Source of the DNA: CBDFJH01 sp965198095
Lineage (GTDB): Bacteria > Latescibacterota > UBA2968 > GCA-2709665
Length of the DNA stretch: 64,000 bases
Direction: 5' to 3'
Assembly: GCA_965198095.1 (NCBI GenBank)
Contig: OZ240239.1
Coordinates: 2,480,001 to 2,544,000 of the forward strand
Positions 8,550-17,891 of this stretch are shown in pieces. The position numbers and the translations under genes were made by a program. The notes below the pieces were generated by a model. The model worked only from the letters and a program-made list of their open reading frames with translations. It had not been told where the DNA came from and ran no database searches. The first letter of the stretch is position 1; every line of letters begins with the position of its first letter.

Positions 8550-9455
8550 TCAGGAGGGGGAGATACGGGCGACGCAGATGCATTCGCCTTCAGCCAGGGG
8601 AAGGTGATCCAAACGGGCGGGCGCGAGGTACCGGGCGCGGAGGTGACCGGGCGTGACGATGCTGCTGGCGGAAAAACCGTTCGATGCGAGATAGTCCGGG
8701 AGGCGGTCGCGCGGGATGCCCCACGTAAAGACCTCGCCGCGGAGCCACAACCACAGGTCCACGGCGGCGCTCCCATTCTGAAAGCGTATCCGGCCGTTTT
8801 CCGATTCCATGAACGTAAACGCAATGCGGCTGCGGGGGTGGCCGTGTCCGCGGATGAACGAGAGCAGCCTTGCGATGTCGTCCGGATGCAGGTACATCAG
8901 GACGCCTTCGCAGAGAAACAGCGTCTGCACGTCCTTTCGATAGGCGCCGCACGCCAGCAGGCTTTCCTCGAGGGTCTTGCGAGCGAGGTCCACCGGGAGA
9001 AAACAGAGGTTATCGCCGGACGTGTGACGGGCTTCGGCGGTTTCTCGCTTGATCCGTTGCGTCGCCGGATGGTCGATCTCGATAAACTGCGCGGAAGGAA
9101 ACGCATCGTGCAGGCGGAGCGCAAGCGTGTCGAACCCGCCGCCGATGACCACCATCTGGCCCGCGCCCGCTTCGAGGAATTTCCGCGCCACGTCTTCAAG
9201 ATAGCGCTTGCGAAGGACGTAATGCAGTTGGATGCCGGGGATCGAAAGACGCTCCAGGATGGCGATGAACGGCCGCGACAGAGGACGCATTGCGCCGAGC
9301 AGCCAGTGCGTGAGGCGGGAATGGGTCCGCACGAACCCCGCACTCATCTCCGCGGCCCGCGGAGGGATCAGGCCGCCGATCAGGGGATCGCGGGACAGAT
9401 ACATCAGACTTCTGGCGATCACGTAGGCCGTGGAACTCGACGTATCGTCTTTCAC
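8550..9455 (-). CDS. Class I SAM-dependent methyltransferase (leucine carboxyl methyltransferase-like)
   Basis: The protein has 301 residues. It shows VVIGGGFDTLALRL (motif I, SAM binding), EIDHPATQRIK (post-I acidic loop) and FLCEGVLMYL (motif IV), the signature of the LCMT/PPM1-like O-methyltransferases common in actinobacterial and environmental genomes. These enzymes methylate carboxyl or hydroxyl groups of proteins or small molecules. It starts 46 bases after the P450 gene on the same strand, so the two are probably co-transcribed. A tailoring methylation is a reasonable guess given the neighbours. Confidence 0.83.
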   Translation of the reverse strand: MKDDTSSSTAYVIARSLMYLSRDPLIGGLIPPRAAEMSAGFVRTHSRLTHWLLGAMRPLSRPFIAILERLSIPGIQLHYVLRKRYLEDVARKFLEAGAGQMVVIGGGFDTLALRLHDAFPSAQFIEIDHPATQRIKRETAEARHTSGDNLCFLPVDLARKTLEESLLACGAYRKDVQTLFLCEGVLMYLHPDDIARLLSFIRGHGHPRSRIAFTFMESENGRIRFQNGSAAVDLWLWLRGEVFTWGIPRDRLPDYLASNGFSASSIVTPGHLRARYLAPARLDHLPLAEGECICVARISPS

Positions 9456-9501
9456 CTTGGCTCCGATGCGGCATGGCGGGTCGCGGGTGCCGCCGCCGGT
9501 C

Positions 9502-10863
9502 CTACGTGCGCCGGTGCAGCGTCATGGGCATTCCGTGCAACGGCCACGTCTTCACCGCCATGGACGGTTGGACGGGATGCCCCCGGACAAGCTGAAGCCG
9601 ATATTGCTGGGTCACCATCATCAGCACCAGCGCCGCTTCCAGCATCGCGAAGCTGCCGCCGAGGCAGACCCGGGGTCCGGCGCTGAACGGCAGGTACGCG
9701 TAGCGCGAGCGCTGCTCGGCCTGCTCCGGCGTAAACCGCTCCGGGTCGAACGTCTCCGGATTCTCCCAGAGGGCCGGATGGCGTTGCGTGATGTAGGGAC
9801 TCACGAGCACGAGCGATCCCGCGGGGATGTGGTAGCCGTCGATCTCGTCGTCCTCGGACGCCTCCCGCACAATCACCTTGATCGGCGGATAGAGCCGCAT
9901 CGCTTCCTGGAACACCATCCGGGCGTAGCGGAGGTGTGGGAGAGACGCGACCGTCGGGGTACGCCCATTCAGTACGGAACACTGCTCCTCCCAGAGTCTG
10001 CCGGCCACCTCGGGATGTCGATCCAGCAGGTACCAGGTCCAGGTGAGGGCGTGCATCGTGGTTTGATATCCCGCGACGAAGAGCGTCACCAGTTCATCTC
10101 GCAGCTGCCGGCGATCCATGCCTTTCCCGGTTTCTTCGTCACGCGCCCGCATCAAGACCGAGAGGAGGTCCTCCTCCCGCGGCTCGGGCGGACGCTCGTC
10201 GATGCGGTCGTCGATGAAGCGGTGGATGGCGGCCAGGCACCGCTTGAAACGGCGATTCGCGGGCGTCGGGATGAACATAGGGAGCGCGATCAGGTCGGCG
10301 GAACGCCGATCGATGAAGCCGACGCAAAATTGAAACGCCTCGTCAATCCGTGACGTCTCGTCATCCAGATCCCTGCCGAACAGGATACGAACGATGATGT
10401 TCCCCGTCAGGCGCGCCATCTCGTCGTCAACCTGAATCACCCGCCCGTCATCCGCCAGGGGCTCCCATCGCGCGAGCATGTTGCGGATCGCCTTCACCAT
10501 CACGTCCATGAACCGCATCGTGCCTCTGGGCGTGAAGAGTGGCTGCATCATCCGGTGCTGGCGTTCCCACAGTTCCCCTTCGCTCGTAATCAGACCTTCG
10601 CCCAGCAGCAGCTTCTGATCGTCGTAGCCGTAGCCTTTGAAGTAGGTGCGTCTCCTGCGCACCAGCACGTGTTCGACGTGCTCCGGCCGGGTCACCAGAT
10701 GCACCGTCAGGCCCCTGATGTTGAGCCGGACCACGTCGCCATACGTGGACCAGGCGTCCACGAGATACCGGATCGGATCCTTTCGGAATGGAAGGACAGA
10801 GCCCAGAAGCGGGAGACCGCGCGGGCCCGGGGCGTGCAGTCTTGCGGCAGGTGATGCAGGCAT
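9502..10863 (-). CDS. Cytochrome P450
   Basis: The protein has 453 residues, full length for a soluble bacterial P450. The heme-binding loop is FSAGPRVCLGG with the thiolate ligand at Cys400. The K-helix ExxR region appears as QEAMRLYPP, and the I-helix reads AGYQTT, with Tyr-Gln where AGxET is more usual. The N-terminus, PAARLHAPGPRGLPLLGS, has the proline-rich hinge but no membrane anchor. It leads a two-gene unit with the methyltransferase. No ferredoxin or reductase lies alongside. Oxidative tailoring of a small molecule is likely; the substrate is unknown. Confidence 0.92.
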   Translation of the reverse strand: MPASPAARLHAPGPRGLPLLGSVLPFRKDPIRYLVDAWSTYGDVVRLNIRGLTVHLVTRPEHVEHVLVRRRRTYFKGYGYDDQKLLLGEGLITSEGELWERQHRMMQPLFTPRGTMRFMDVMVKAIRNMLARWEPLADDGRVIQVDDEMARLTGNIIVRILFGRDLDDETSRIDEAFQFCVGFIDRRSADLIALPMFIPTPANRRFKRCLAAIHRFIDDRIDERPPEPREEDLLSVLMRARDEETGKGMDRRQLRDELVTLFVAGYQTTMHALTWTWYLLDRHPEVAGRLWEEQCSVLNGRTPTVASLPHLRYARMVFQEAMRLYPPIKVIVREASEDDEIDGYHIPAGSLVLVSPYITQRHPALWENPETFDPERFTPEQAEQRSRYAYLPFSAGPRVCLGGSFAMLEAALVLMMVTQQYRLQLVRGHPVQPSMAVKTWPLHGMPMTLHRRT

Positions 10864-11050
10864 GGTCTTGTCGAGCTTTCTGCAAACCCCTTTTTCGGGA
10901 CGCGGAGCCAGCTGCTCTCCGCCTGCCGCTCCACGTCAGGGAAGCGTGCGCGTTGCGCGGGAGCGTCGAGCATCGCGGCCGCGAAGTGGATACCCGGCTC
11001 CACGGCCATCGGGGCCGAAGGGAGCGGAGGGTGTGCAAGGCGCCCCAAAT

Positions 11051-12022
11051 CTACGAAGCGTGTTTGAAAGCCCCCATCAGGTTGGGATAGAAGCTCTCCA
11101 GGTCCGGAAATCTTTCTCTGTTGGCCTCGTACTCCTCAAGCCTTTGGCAAAGCGCGCCAACGTACGGAAATCCCCTCTCTATTTCCCTTCGTAGTGCGTC
11201 TTCTCCAACTTGGGCGCCAAGCTGAATTGTGGCGATTCGAGTTGTGATTGCGCGTATCACGTGCTCATTGACACAGGTTTTCCAGCTGCGATAGCCATAG
11301 TTCCCGAGTCTTTCCCTGAGGGGAGCAAAAAGATCTTCGGACTCCCGGAGAAGGGTCTCGTATTTGGCAGTCACAGGGTTCACAAACGGATGGCTCAGCT
11401 CATGCCAGATGAGTTCCGAAAGGTGCACTTGAGAAGAGAGTATCGGTTTCCCGTACAGCGTGGGCCCGACGACGCAGAAAGCTTGTAGCTGCCCCGCCTG
11501 ATTCTTGAGGCGGAGTCCGACTCCGCCTTCCATCAACGGGCTGAGGATCACGGAATGCGCCACTTTCCTTAGGCCGAAGTAGTCTCCAATGATTCGTATG
11601 TCATCACACTTTCCCAGAGTTTCACGACAGCTTTCTATCAGGTGGTGGTAGAACGGAACTTCGCGGTTGAAGAAGCACGTGAAATTCGACTTGGCCGCAA
11701 AGGATCTGGTCGCGTCAAGGAACTCATGCGTCCTCCCGCGAAAGGCAGTGTCTATGTATTCGTGAAACGGCGCGTGCTCGGACAATTCTGGAGGATCAGA
11801 AAGCCGTAAGGCAAAATCAGGATATGCATCCGAGTAAATGCTCTCTTTGATGATGTCTTCAAAGATCCGGACTGCCTGCGTCTTGGCATACGGCGAGAAG
11901 TAATCCCTTAGCCTGGTTTTGTAAGGTGATTCCTGTTTTGCAAGGTTCTCATATCCGGCCAGGAGCTGGACAGCAGCCAGGAGCTCTATTCGCGGGTCTA
12001 CCCTGATGTCTAGCGCGCTCAT
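11051..12022 (-). CDS. DUF4932-like putative zinc metalloprotein
   Basis: Taken from ATG 12022 the protein has 323 residues; the frame extends to 12148, but the extra 42 residues do not look like a leader. The core motif LIWHELSHPFVNP carries HExxH within the HELSHxFVNP pattern I associate with DUF4932 proteins, which are predicted metallopeptidases. No signal peptide or membrane segment is visible, so it is probably cytosolic. Codon use is visibly more AT-rich than in the flanking P450 and nitric oxide reductase genes, which suggests separate acquisition. Activity is unproven. Confidence 0.68.
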   Translation of the reverse strand: MSALDIRVDPRIELLAAVQLLAGYENLAKQESPYKTRLRDYFSPYAKTQAVRIFEDIIKESIYSDAYPDFALRLSDPPELSEHAPFHEYIDTAFRGRTHEFLDATRSFAAKSNFTCFFNREVPFYHHLIESCRETLGKCDDIRIIGDYFGLRKVAHSVILSPLMEGGVGLRLKNQAGQLQAFCVVGPTLYGKPILSSQVHLSELIWHELSHPFVNPVTAKYETLLRESEDLFAPLRERLGNYGYRSWKTCVNEHVIRAITTRIATIQLGAQVGEDALRREIERGFPYVGALCQRLEEYEANRERFPDLESFYPNLMGAFKHAS

Positions 12023-12258
12023 TTTTCCAGGATTGGCTCCATGCCGAGGAGTATCCCAGACCCGAGAGTCTGTATCACAAGGCTGGTAGGCCAGTTCGCA
12101 AGGTGGGGGACCGGAGGTACAAATAAGGAGGGAGTGATCGCGAAGCAAGAGAATCCGTTGGGGGTAGACGTCTCAGCCAGAGAGCGGGTGGTCGCGATCC
12201 GTCGTTTGGGGAAGCCGTTCCCGATTCCGACCCACCGGGGGGGCCGATCCATGCGCCT

Positions 12259-12675
12259 TCAAACAAACGGATCGACGAGTTCCACGCCGCTGGCTTCGAA
12301 ATCCTGCCGATTCCGGGTCGCAAGCGGTAGTCCGTGAGCGAGAGCGGTTGCGGCAATGAGGCTGTCCTTGATCGGCATCGGTTTCCCGACAGCGCGGAGA
12401 TGCGCCAGGAGCTCTGCCCAACGCAATCCCGTCTCGGCCTCCCACGCGACACAGTGAATGCGCCGGGCCACGTCGGCGAACCAACTTTCGAGTTGTCGCC
12501 GCCGCCGCCCGGATGGAAGCAGAAGGATCCCGAAACGAACCTCCCCCAGGATCACGGGATCGATTGCCAAGTCGCGCTCGTGACGCCTCAACCACTCGAT
12601 CACGCTCAGATCCGGATGCGCCCGGGTCGTCTCGCACAGCACGTCGGCATCGACGAGACACGTCATGATGGTCAC
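12259..12675 (-). CDS. vapC: PIN-domain toxin (VapC/FitB type)
   Basis: The protein has 138 residues from a GTG at 12675; an ATG at 12666 is the alternative. PIN acidic residues are present in LVDADVL near the N-terminus, in the Glu of ILGEVRFG, in the Asp of IKDSLIAATA and in TRNRQDF. These ribonucleases cut tRNA or rRNA in a metal-dependent way and are held by a cognate antitoxin. The start codon overlaps the antitoxin stop as GTGA, so translation is coupled. The partner is AbrB-like. Confidence 0.87.
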   Translation of the reverse strand: MTIMTCLVDADVLCETTRAHPDLSVIEWLRRHERDLAIDPVILGEVRFGILLLPSGRRRRQLESWFADVARRIHCVAWEAETGLRWAELLAHLRAVGKPMPIKDSLIAATALAHGLPLATRNRQDFEASGVELVDPFV

Positions 12676-12902
12676 CCGAGTGCGTCTGTGGACTCCGATT
12701 CGATCGGCACGAACCAGCCCTTCACGGGACAGGCGAGGAGCGTGTCCACCAGTCCCTGGTTCTTCGGGGGAACGACTGTCAGACGGTATTCGCCTCTATC
12801 CACCCGTTCTATGTCAAACGCTTGACCCCGCTCGATCTTGTCCTGATGGCGAAACTCGGCCGGTATGACGATCTGACCCTTCGATGAGATGACGGTCCTC
12901 AT
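12672..12902 (-). CDS. vapB: AbrB/SpoVT-fold antitoxin (VapB type)
   Basis: The protein has 76 residues from ATG 12902. The N-terminus, MRTVISSKGQIVIPAEFR, is the swapped-hairpin DNA-binding fold of AbrB-like antitoxins. The C-terminus (ACPVKGWFVPIESE) would wrap the PIN toxin. The frame extends further upstream to 13016, but an inverted repeat and promoter sit exactly before 12902, which supports the short form. It precedes and overlaps the toxin gene and probably represses the pair. Confidence 0.87.
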   Translation of the reverse strand: MRTVISSKGQIVIPAEFRHQDKIERGQAFDIERVDRGEYRLTVVPPKNQGLVDTLLACPVKGWFVPIESESTDALG

Positions 12903-12907
12903 AGGCA

Positions 12908-12938
12908 AGTAAGATAACGTCTTACTCACAATTGTCAA
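12908..12938 (-). promoter_or_regulatory. Promoter and operator of the vapBC-like pair
   Basis: Read on the minus strand, TTGACA (12938-12933), a 16-base spacer and TATCTT (12916-12911) lie 8 bases before the antitoxin ATG. A perfect 7-bp inverted repeat, AGTAAGA (12908-12914) and TCTTACT (12920-12926), covers the -10 region and suits autorepression by the antitoxin. The mRNA is probably leaderless. Confidence 0.6.
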
Positions 12939-13149
12939 CTTTCTCTCGGAAGATTCCGGCCACTGCCGCTCAAACTCGACTCCATCGAGGGGTAATAGCC
13001 TCACCGATAAGATCATTCATTCGATTCGGTCCGGGCGTCGCCGGCCCCGCGCCCGCGGACTCGTCCGGGTCTGTGCGGTCGAGGGAACGCACTTGGGCAA
13101 GCGCCGGGATGACGTATTCCACGTCGAACGTCAGGACAGGAGGCCGCCT

Positions 13150-15375
13150 TCAGCTTACGACGCGCCCGTTTCTGTGGCGAACCCTTGCGAGGACTTCCCA
13201 GACCAGTATTGCAGCACCGACAATGATGAGCGTATCGCCGGGCATTCTCAGTTTGTTGAAGAAAACCACCCAGGGCTGCTGGTAGAAGGACAGGGACCGG
13301 GCTGCCGCATAGTCTACGGTTATGGATTCCAGCAGCTGTAAGACGCCCACGGGGGTGAGCGAGAAGGCCACCATGAGCATCAGACCGGCGTTGAGGCACC
13401 AGAAGCTGACCCAGAGTCGCCGTTCATGCCATCCGTCGGCGACGGCGTGGCGCATCACGTAGAGCAGCATTCCCAGCGCCAGAAAGCCGAACGCGCCCAG
13501 GAAGGAGGCGTGAGCGTGCGCCAGGGTCAGGAACGTGCCGTGCTCGTAATAGTTGACCACGGGCAGGTTGATCAGGAGCCCCAGGACGCCCGACCCGATA
13601 AACTGCCAGATCGCCGAGGCCAGGAAGAAGTAGAGCGGCAAACGGTGGACCGTTCGCAGCTCGGATACCGATCTCAGCGTGCGGATGGCGCTTGCGAGCA
13701 GCAGAAACAGGGGCAGCACCTCCAACGTGCTGAAGACACCGCCGATGCCCAGCCAGAGTGTCGGCTCTCCAACCCACCAGTAGTGGTGGCCGATCGCGAG
13801 AAATCCGGCCATCAGGACCAGCGTGCCTTCCAGGTAGAGACTCTTCGTGACCTCGGCAGGGGTGACCAGCCGCAACCCGGCCAGGAACCAGCCCACCACC
13901 AGCAGCTGGAAGAAGGTGAAGATGCCTTCGACCCAGTGATGGACCACCCACCAGCGCCAGAAGTCGATAATCACCCAATGGCTGTCCGGACGGTAAAAGA
14001 AACTGGCAAAAAAGACCGCCGTGATGCCTGCCACGTTGAGCGCCAACAGCCTGAGCAGCGGACGCCAGCGCACCTGCGCGCCCATCAGAACGGATAACAG
14101 CACCACCGTCCAGAAGAGGAATCCCAGTCCGATCCCGACCCGCCAGAGCCGCCCCATCTCCAGGTATTCGGTCCCTTCGCTGCCGAGAAGCGCCCAAAAC
14201 GGTCCCAACCATCCTTTCACGCTGGCATAGACGCCCGCGAGCGTGCCCGCGACAGAGAGGGCAAGGAGGATCAGCGAGACGGTGAGCAACGGCCGATGCC
14301 AGGCTTTGGCGCGGCCCCCGAGCAACAGGCCGACGTAAAGCGCCGCGGCCATCCACGCGCCCACGACCCAGATGACGGCCATCGCCGTATGCGCGGTTCT
14401 CATCACCTGAAACGGCAACACCGCCATCCGTTCCAGCCCCAACGCGCCGAAGATTCCGTAGAAGTCCTCCCGGCTTGCATACGCGTTGGCCAGGTACCCT
14501 CCCACGCCTGTTTGCACCAGGAAGACGAGCGAACAGGCCGACAGAAGCAGCAGGGGCGCGCTCTGGAGCGCGCCCAACGGCTGACGGGCGTGCTCTTCCA
14601 GAAGCGGGAGTTCGGGGATTGGCTCGATTTCCACAAAGCCGTAGAAGAGGACGACAAGAAAGGCAATCAGCAGAAACAGACCCACGGTCCAGGCTGTCCA
14701 GCCGACGACACCGGGCGTCGGTGTCAGCCCCAGCTCCGGCAAGGGCGGAAAGTTGTTGGTGTAGGATCCCTCGCTGCCGGGTCGAGGCGCGAGACAGAAC
14801 CAGGCCGTCCAGCCCACAAAGGCCGCAAGCTTTCCGGCTTCGTCCTCGTTCATCGTTCGAGACGCAACCCCCAGGCCGGGATCTCCCTTCACGAAACGGT
14901 CCCTGTATACACCTATGATATGCCGGTGTGCAGATGCCCACTCCCGGGCGACCACGAGCCGCCGTTCCTTCAGCGCCTCGGACCGGACCAACGCACGGGT
15001 CTGCATCATCACCTGTTGCCGCTGCACGGGATCCAAGTCCACCAGTTGCCGGTTGAACCGGCGCACCGCGAGGTCACCCGCGATCGTGTCTCTCAGCAAT
15101 GCCAGGTACTCGGCCGTGAAATCCGGACCGAAGTAGCTGCCGTTGCCGAGTAACGTCCCGAACCCCATCAGGTTATACTTCTGAAAGACGGCCTGTCCCG
15201 TCTTGATGTCCGAGCGGGTGAACAGCGTCTGTCCCTGCTCTGTCGTGACCGCTTCGGGCAGCGGCGGCAACGATCGGTAGGTCTGCACGGTGCCCCAGAC
15301 GAGCACAACGCCGCTGATCAGAATCGCGGCAACCAACAATCGGTTTGCCATGCGCAGAGAGAGTCGAAAAGCCAT
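13150..15375 (-). CDS. norZ: Quinol-type nitric oxide reductase (single subunit)
   Basis: The protein has 741 residues from ATG 15375, which has a GGAGAAAA ribosome site; a longer frame to 15453 lacks one. An N-terminal helix and a periplasmic domain (about 40-230) precede a 12-helix heme-copper oxidase-like core, as in qNOR. Histidine-bearing signature helices include RTAHTAMAVIWVVGAW, VHHWVEGIFTFFQ, the HHYWWVG loop, and HAHASFLGAFGF near the C-terminus. It would reduce NO to N2O in the inner membrane with quinol as donor. It stands alone, without norC or a NO-sensing regulator nearby, which suggests NO detoxification rather than full denitrification. Confidence 0.93.
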   Translation of the reverse strand: MAFRLSLRMANRLLVAAILISGVVLVWGTVQTYRSLPPLPEAVTTEQGQTLFTRSDIKTGQAVFQKYNLMGFGTLLGNGSYFGPDFTAEYLALLRDTIAGDLAVRRFNRQLVDLDPVQRQQVMMQTRALVRSEALKERRLVVAREWASAHRHIIGVYRDRFVKGDPGLGVASRTMNEDEAGKLAAFVGWTAWFCLAPRPGSEGSYTNNFPPLPELGLTPTPGVVGWTAWTVGLFLLIAFLVVLFYGFVEIEPIPELPLLEEHARQPLGALQSAPLLLLSACSLVFLVQTGVGGYLANAYASREDFYGIFGALGLERMAVLPFQVMRTAHTAMAVIWVVGAWMAAALYVGLLLGGRAKAWHRPLLTVSLILLALSVAGTLAGVYASVKGWLGPFWALLGSEGTEYLEMGRLWRVGIGLGFLFWTVVLLSVLMGAQVRWRPLLRLLALNVAGITAVFFASFFYRPDSHWVIIDFWRWWVVHHWVEGIFTFFQLLVVGWFLAGLRLVTPAEVTKSLYLEGTLVLMAGFLAIGHHYWWVGEPTLWLGIGGVFSTLEVLPLFLLLASAIRTLRSVSELRTVHRLPLYFFLASAIWQFIGSGVLGLLINLPVVNYYEHGTFLTLAHAHASFLGAFGFLALGMLLYVMRHAVADGWHERRLWVSFWCLNAGLMLMVAFSLTPVGVLQLLESITVDYAAARSLSFYQQPWVVFFNKLRMPGDTLIIVGAAILVWEVLARVRHRNGRVVS

Positions 15376-15544
15376 TTTCACGTTTTCTCCAGCGGTACGG
15401 GCCGACGTGAAGGCCTCGTCGAGGAGCCGGCCGGTCGTGTACCAGCTTCGCAACGCGTTCGGCGGCTATTGCGATAAACAGAATGCGTTGGACTCAGTCT
15501 TCGGAGACGGGGTGACGAGGAACCCGTGGCGGGACGGCGGGTGC

Positions 15545-15778
15545 GTGCCCGGGGCGCCCGGTAATACGACGGTCACCGCCATCGGCGAAGGGAGGGTGAC
15601 GGTGTCCTGGGAGGCGCCCGTTGGGGACGGCGGCTGGACGATCGAGGGGTACGGGGTGCAGTGGAAGTCCGGCTCCGAGGAATACGACCCTTCCCGACAG
15701 GCGGAGGTGACCGACCTTGACAACCTGACACATACGATCAGCGGCCTGACCCACGGCGTGGCCTACACGGTGGGCGAA
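15545..15778 (+). pseudogene. Fibronectin type III domain fragment
   Basis: The segment VPGAPGNTTVTAIGEG, then VTVSWEAPVGDGGWTI, WKSGSEEYDPSRQAEV and THTISGLTHGVAYTV is a recognisable Fn3 domain. There is no proper start upstream (the frame runs back into the reverse strand of the reductase gene), and the domain is cut just after its last strand by a palindromic repeat at 15790. It is probably the relic of a large secreted protein. Confidence 0.6.
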
Positions 15779-15789
15779 AACCTCTTCGC

Positions 15790-15812
15790 GGCCTGCCTGC
15801 TGCAGGCAGGCC
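15790..15812. repeat. GCCTGCCTGC-type palindromic hairpin
   Basis: GGCCTGCCTGC (15790-15800) and GCAGGCAGGCC (15802-15812) form 11-bp arms around a single base. The same arms recur near 31960-32019 and inside both copies of the MITE-like repeat. Here it terminates the Fn3 fragment. Confidence 0.75.
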
Positions 15813-15910
15813 GTCGCTCCTGGCCCCGATGACGACCGGCAGGCGCGCCTTATCCTTTCGAGGCCGGCCCTTCGACCGTTGGCAAAGCCGCTGCGCTGAA
15901 CCCCACAACG

Positions 15911-17341
15911 CTACGGGGCGGCAGCGGCGCCCACGGCGGTTCCGATCACTTCACCGGAAACGATGATCTCGACGCGCCGGTTCTGCTGACGGCCTTCGCG
16001 AGTGTCGTTGGAAGCCACCGGCACCGAGAAGCCCAGCCCCACGGAGCTGACGGCGTGTTCGGGAACGCCTTGAGTCAACAGGTATTCGCGGACCGCCTCG
16101 GCGCGCTGCTCGGAGAGCCGCTGGTTCAACACTTCGCTGCCGATGGCATCGGTATGCCCTTCAGACCGCAGGCGCAGCCCGGGGTAGGCCAGGACGATGC
16201 CGGAGAGACGGGCGAGTTTCTCGCGGGCGACTGGCCGCAGCGCGTACTGCCCTGTGTCGAACAGGACGTCCGAAATGTTGACGATCAAGCCCCGGTCGGT
16301 ATCCCTGGTTTCGAGCACCAGACTGAACTGCTGCAAGAGCCTGGCGCGCAACCCGGCTTTTTCCTGCTCGGCCGCCATCCGTCTTCGATCGGCCTCCGCC
16401 TTTTCGGCCTCGGCCCGGGCGCGCGCTTCTTCCTCGGCGATGCGGCGCGCCTCGGCCTCAGCGGCACGAGCACGCGCCTCCTTCTCGCGTTCCGCGGCCT
16501 CGCGGCGTTCGTTTTCCAGGGCCTCTTCCTGCTGCCGTCTGACGGAGCGTCCACGGGCGTCTTCCGCGAACTGCACGGCCCGCCGGGCGTGTTGGATCAC
16601 TTGCTTCCGCATCGCCTTGTTGTCGAGGACGCGCTCGACCATCTCCATGTGGGCTTCCGCCTTGCCGAAGATTTCGGATGCATACGTTGCGGCGCCGCTC
16701 AACTTCGCAATTGCCAGAGCGTTGCGCGCCTGGTAGACATCGAGCGGCACTTTCTTCAAATCGACGCTGAGGGAAAGCGGGTTGGCCAGCTGTTCGTACC
16801 GGCCGCGCTCGAGCAGCTCGTAGTTGGTATCGATGCTTAGGATGCGGCCCTTGGTCCCCTTGCGGATCGCGTTCTCCATAACGACCAGGTCGCTCGGTAC
16901 TCGCACGGCGAAGTAGGGCTCGGCGGTGACGATGAGTCCGAACACTTGGAATTCGGAAGTGACGTTGAGCTTGGCCTGCCTTCTCTTGTTGAGCACCAGC
17001 TCCCCGAGATTGATTGCGCGGCCGTCGGGAGAAATGGACCACATCACGTAGGTGAGGTATTCCGTGCCGAACCTGGCGGGCGGCTCCACGAACTGAAACC
17101 GGACTTCGATTTCGGTGTACCCTTTCTTGCGTTCGACCTTGGCGTCACCACGCGCGCTCGGCATCAAGGAGGTACCGATGAAGTCGATCTTCGTCGACCC
17201 GCTACGGTACTGGTAGTTGATCGCCTTCACGGTCTTCGACACCACGGAGGTCTCGATCTGGGAAGAGGCAGCCGGGTCTTCGGCTCGAGGATGGGCCGGT
17301 AGGGTCAGCACCAGGAGCAGGAATACTGTGGTCCGTGTCAT
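15911..17341 (-). CDS. OmpA-family peptidoglycan-binding protein with coiled coil
   Basis: The protein has 476 residues from ATG 17341, which has a GGGAGGAA ribosome site. A signal peptide (MTRTTVFLLLVLTLPAHPRA) is followed by a beta-rich domain, then a strongly charged Ala/Arg/Glu coiled coil, then an OmpA C-terminal domain with SDVLFDTGQYALRP, the EGHTDAIGS motif and NRRVEIIVSG. This layout suits an envelope protein that tethers the outer membrane or a surface complex to peptidoglycan. The longer frame to 17761 has no supporting start. The HigBA pair lies directly upstream on the same strand. Confidence 0.9.
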   Translation of the reverse strand: MTRTTVFLLLVLTLPAHPRAEDPAASSQIETSVVSKTVKAINYQYRSGSTKIDFIGTSLMPSARGDAKVERKKGYTEIEVRFQFVEPPARFGTEYLTYVMWSISPDGRAINLGELVLNKRRQAKLNVTSEFQVFGLIVTAEPYFAVRVPSDLVVMENAIRKGTKGRILSIDTNYELLERGRYEQLANPLSLSVDLKKVPLDVYQARNALAIAKLSGAATYASEIFGKAEAHMEMVERVLDNKAMRKQVIQHARRAVQFAEDARGRSVRRQQEEALENERREAAEREKEARARAAEAEARRIAEEEARARAEAEKAEADRRRMAAEQEKAGLRARLLQQFSLVLETRDTDRGLIVNISDVLFDTGQYALRPVAREKLARLSGIVLAYPGLRLRSEGHTDAIGSEVLNQRLSEQRAEAVREYLLTQGVPEHAVSSVGLGFSVPVASNDTREGRQQNRRVEIIVSGEVIGTAVGAAAAP

Positions 17342-17585
17342 GTGTTCCTCCCTCTCAGGTCGAGACCGCAGGTCCCGTCTGTTTTGATTTTCAACGTCCT
17401 GGCGTTTCGTCCCAGGTGATCCAGCACCTTTTGTCCCGCTCGCGCGTTCGGCTCGGGGTAGGCGGTGTGCAGTTCGGTTGTATTCGTGATGGCCATTCTT
17501 CCTCCTCGACTCGTCTAACCTGGTTGGCCACCAACGTCGTGACCTCCCTTTCGGCGAGGCTACGGCGATGTCCGCCTCGCCGAAT

Positions 17586-17891
17586 TCAACCTCCGGCTGC
17601 GACCGGTTGCAGCTCGTAACGCGCGACCTCAATCTCATCCTCTCGTGCTTGCGCCTGCACGACATCATAGGCTGCCTGCAAACGTATCCAGGTCTCCGTC
17701 GTAGAGCCGAAGGCCTTCGCCAACCGGACCGCCATATCGGCCGAAACACGGGCACGTCCATTCACCAGGTTCGAGAGCGCCTGGCGACTGACGCCAAGGG
17801 CCTTCGCGCCTTCGGTGACGCTGAGGCCGAGCGGCTCCAGACAGGACACGCGCACGACCTTGCCGGGGTGCGGCGGATTCTTCATCGGCAT
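17586..17891 (-). CDS. higA: HigA-type antitoxin
   Basis: The protein has 101 residues. It begins MPMKNPPHPGKVV and carries an XRE helix-turn-helix (GLSVTEGAKALGVSRQALS, then LVNGRARVSADMAVRLAKAF), exactly the HigA/VapI pattern. It neutralises HigB and represses the operon. It overlaps the upstream toxin gene by 10 bases, in the toxin-first order typical of higBA. It appears intact. Confidence 0.93.
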   Translation of the reverse strand: MPMKNPPHPGKVVRVSCLEPLGLSVTEGAKALGVSRQALSNLVNGRARVSADMAVRLAKAFGSTTETWIRLQAAYDVVQAQAREDEIEVARYELQPVAAGG

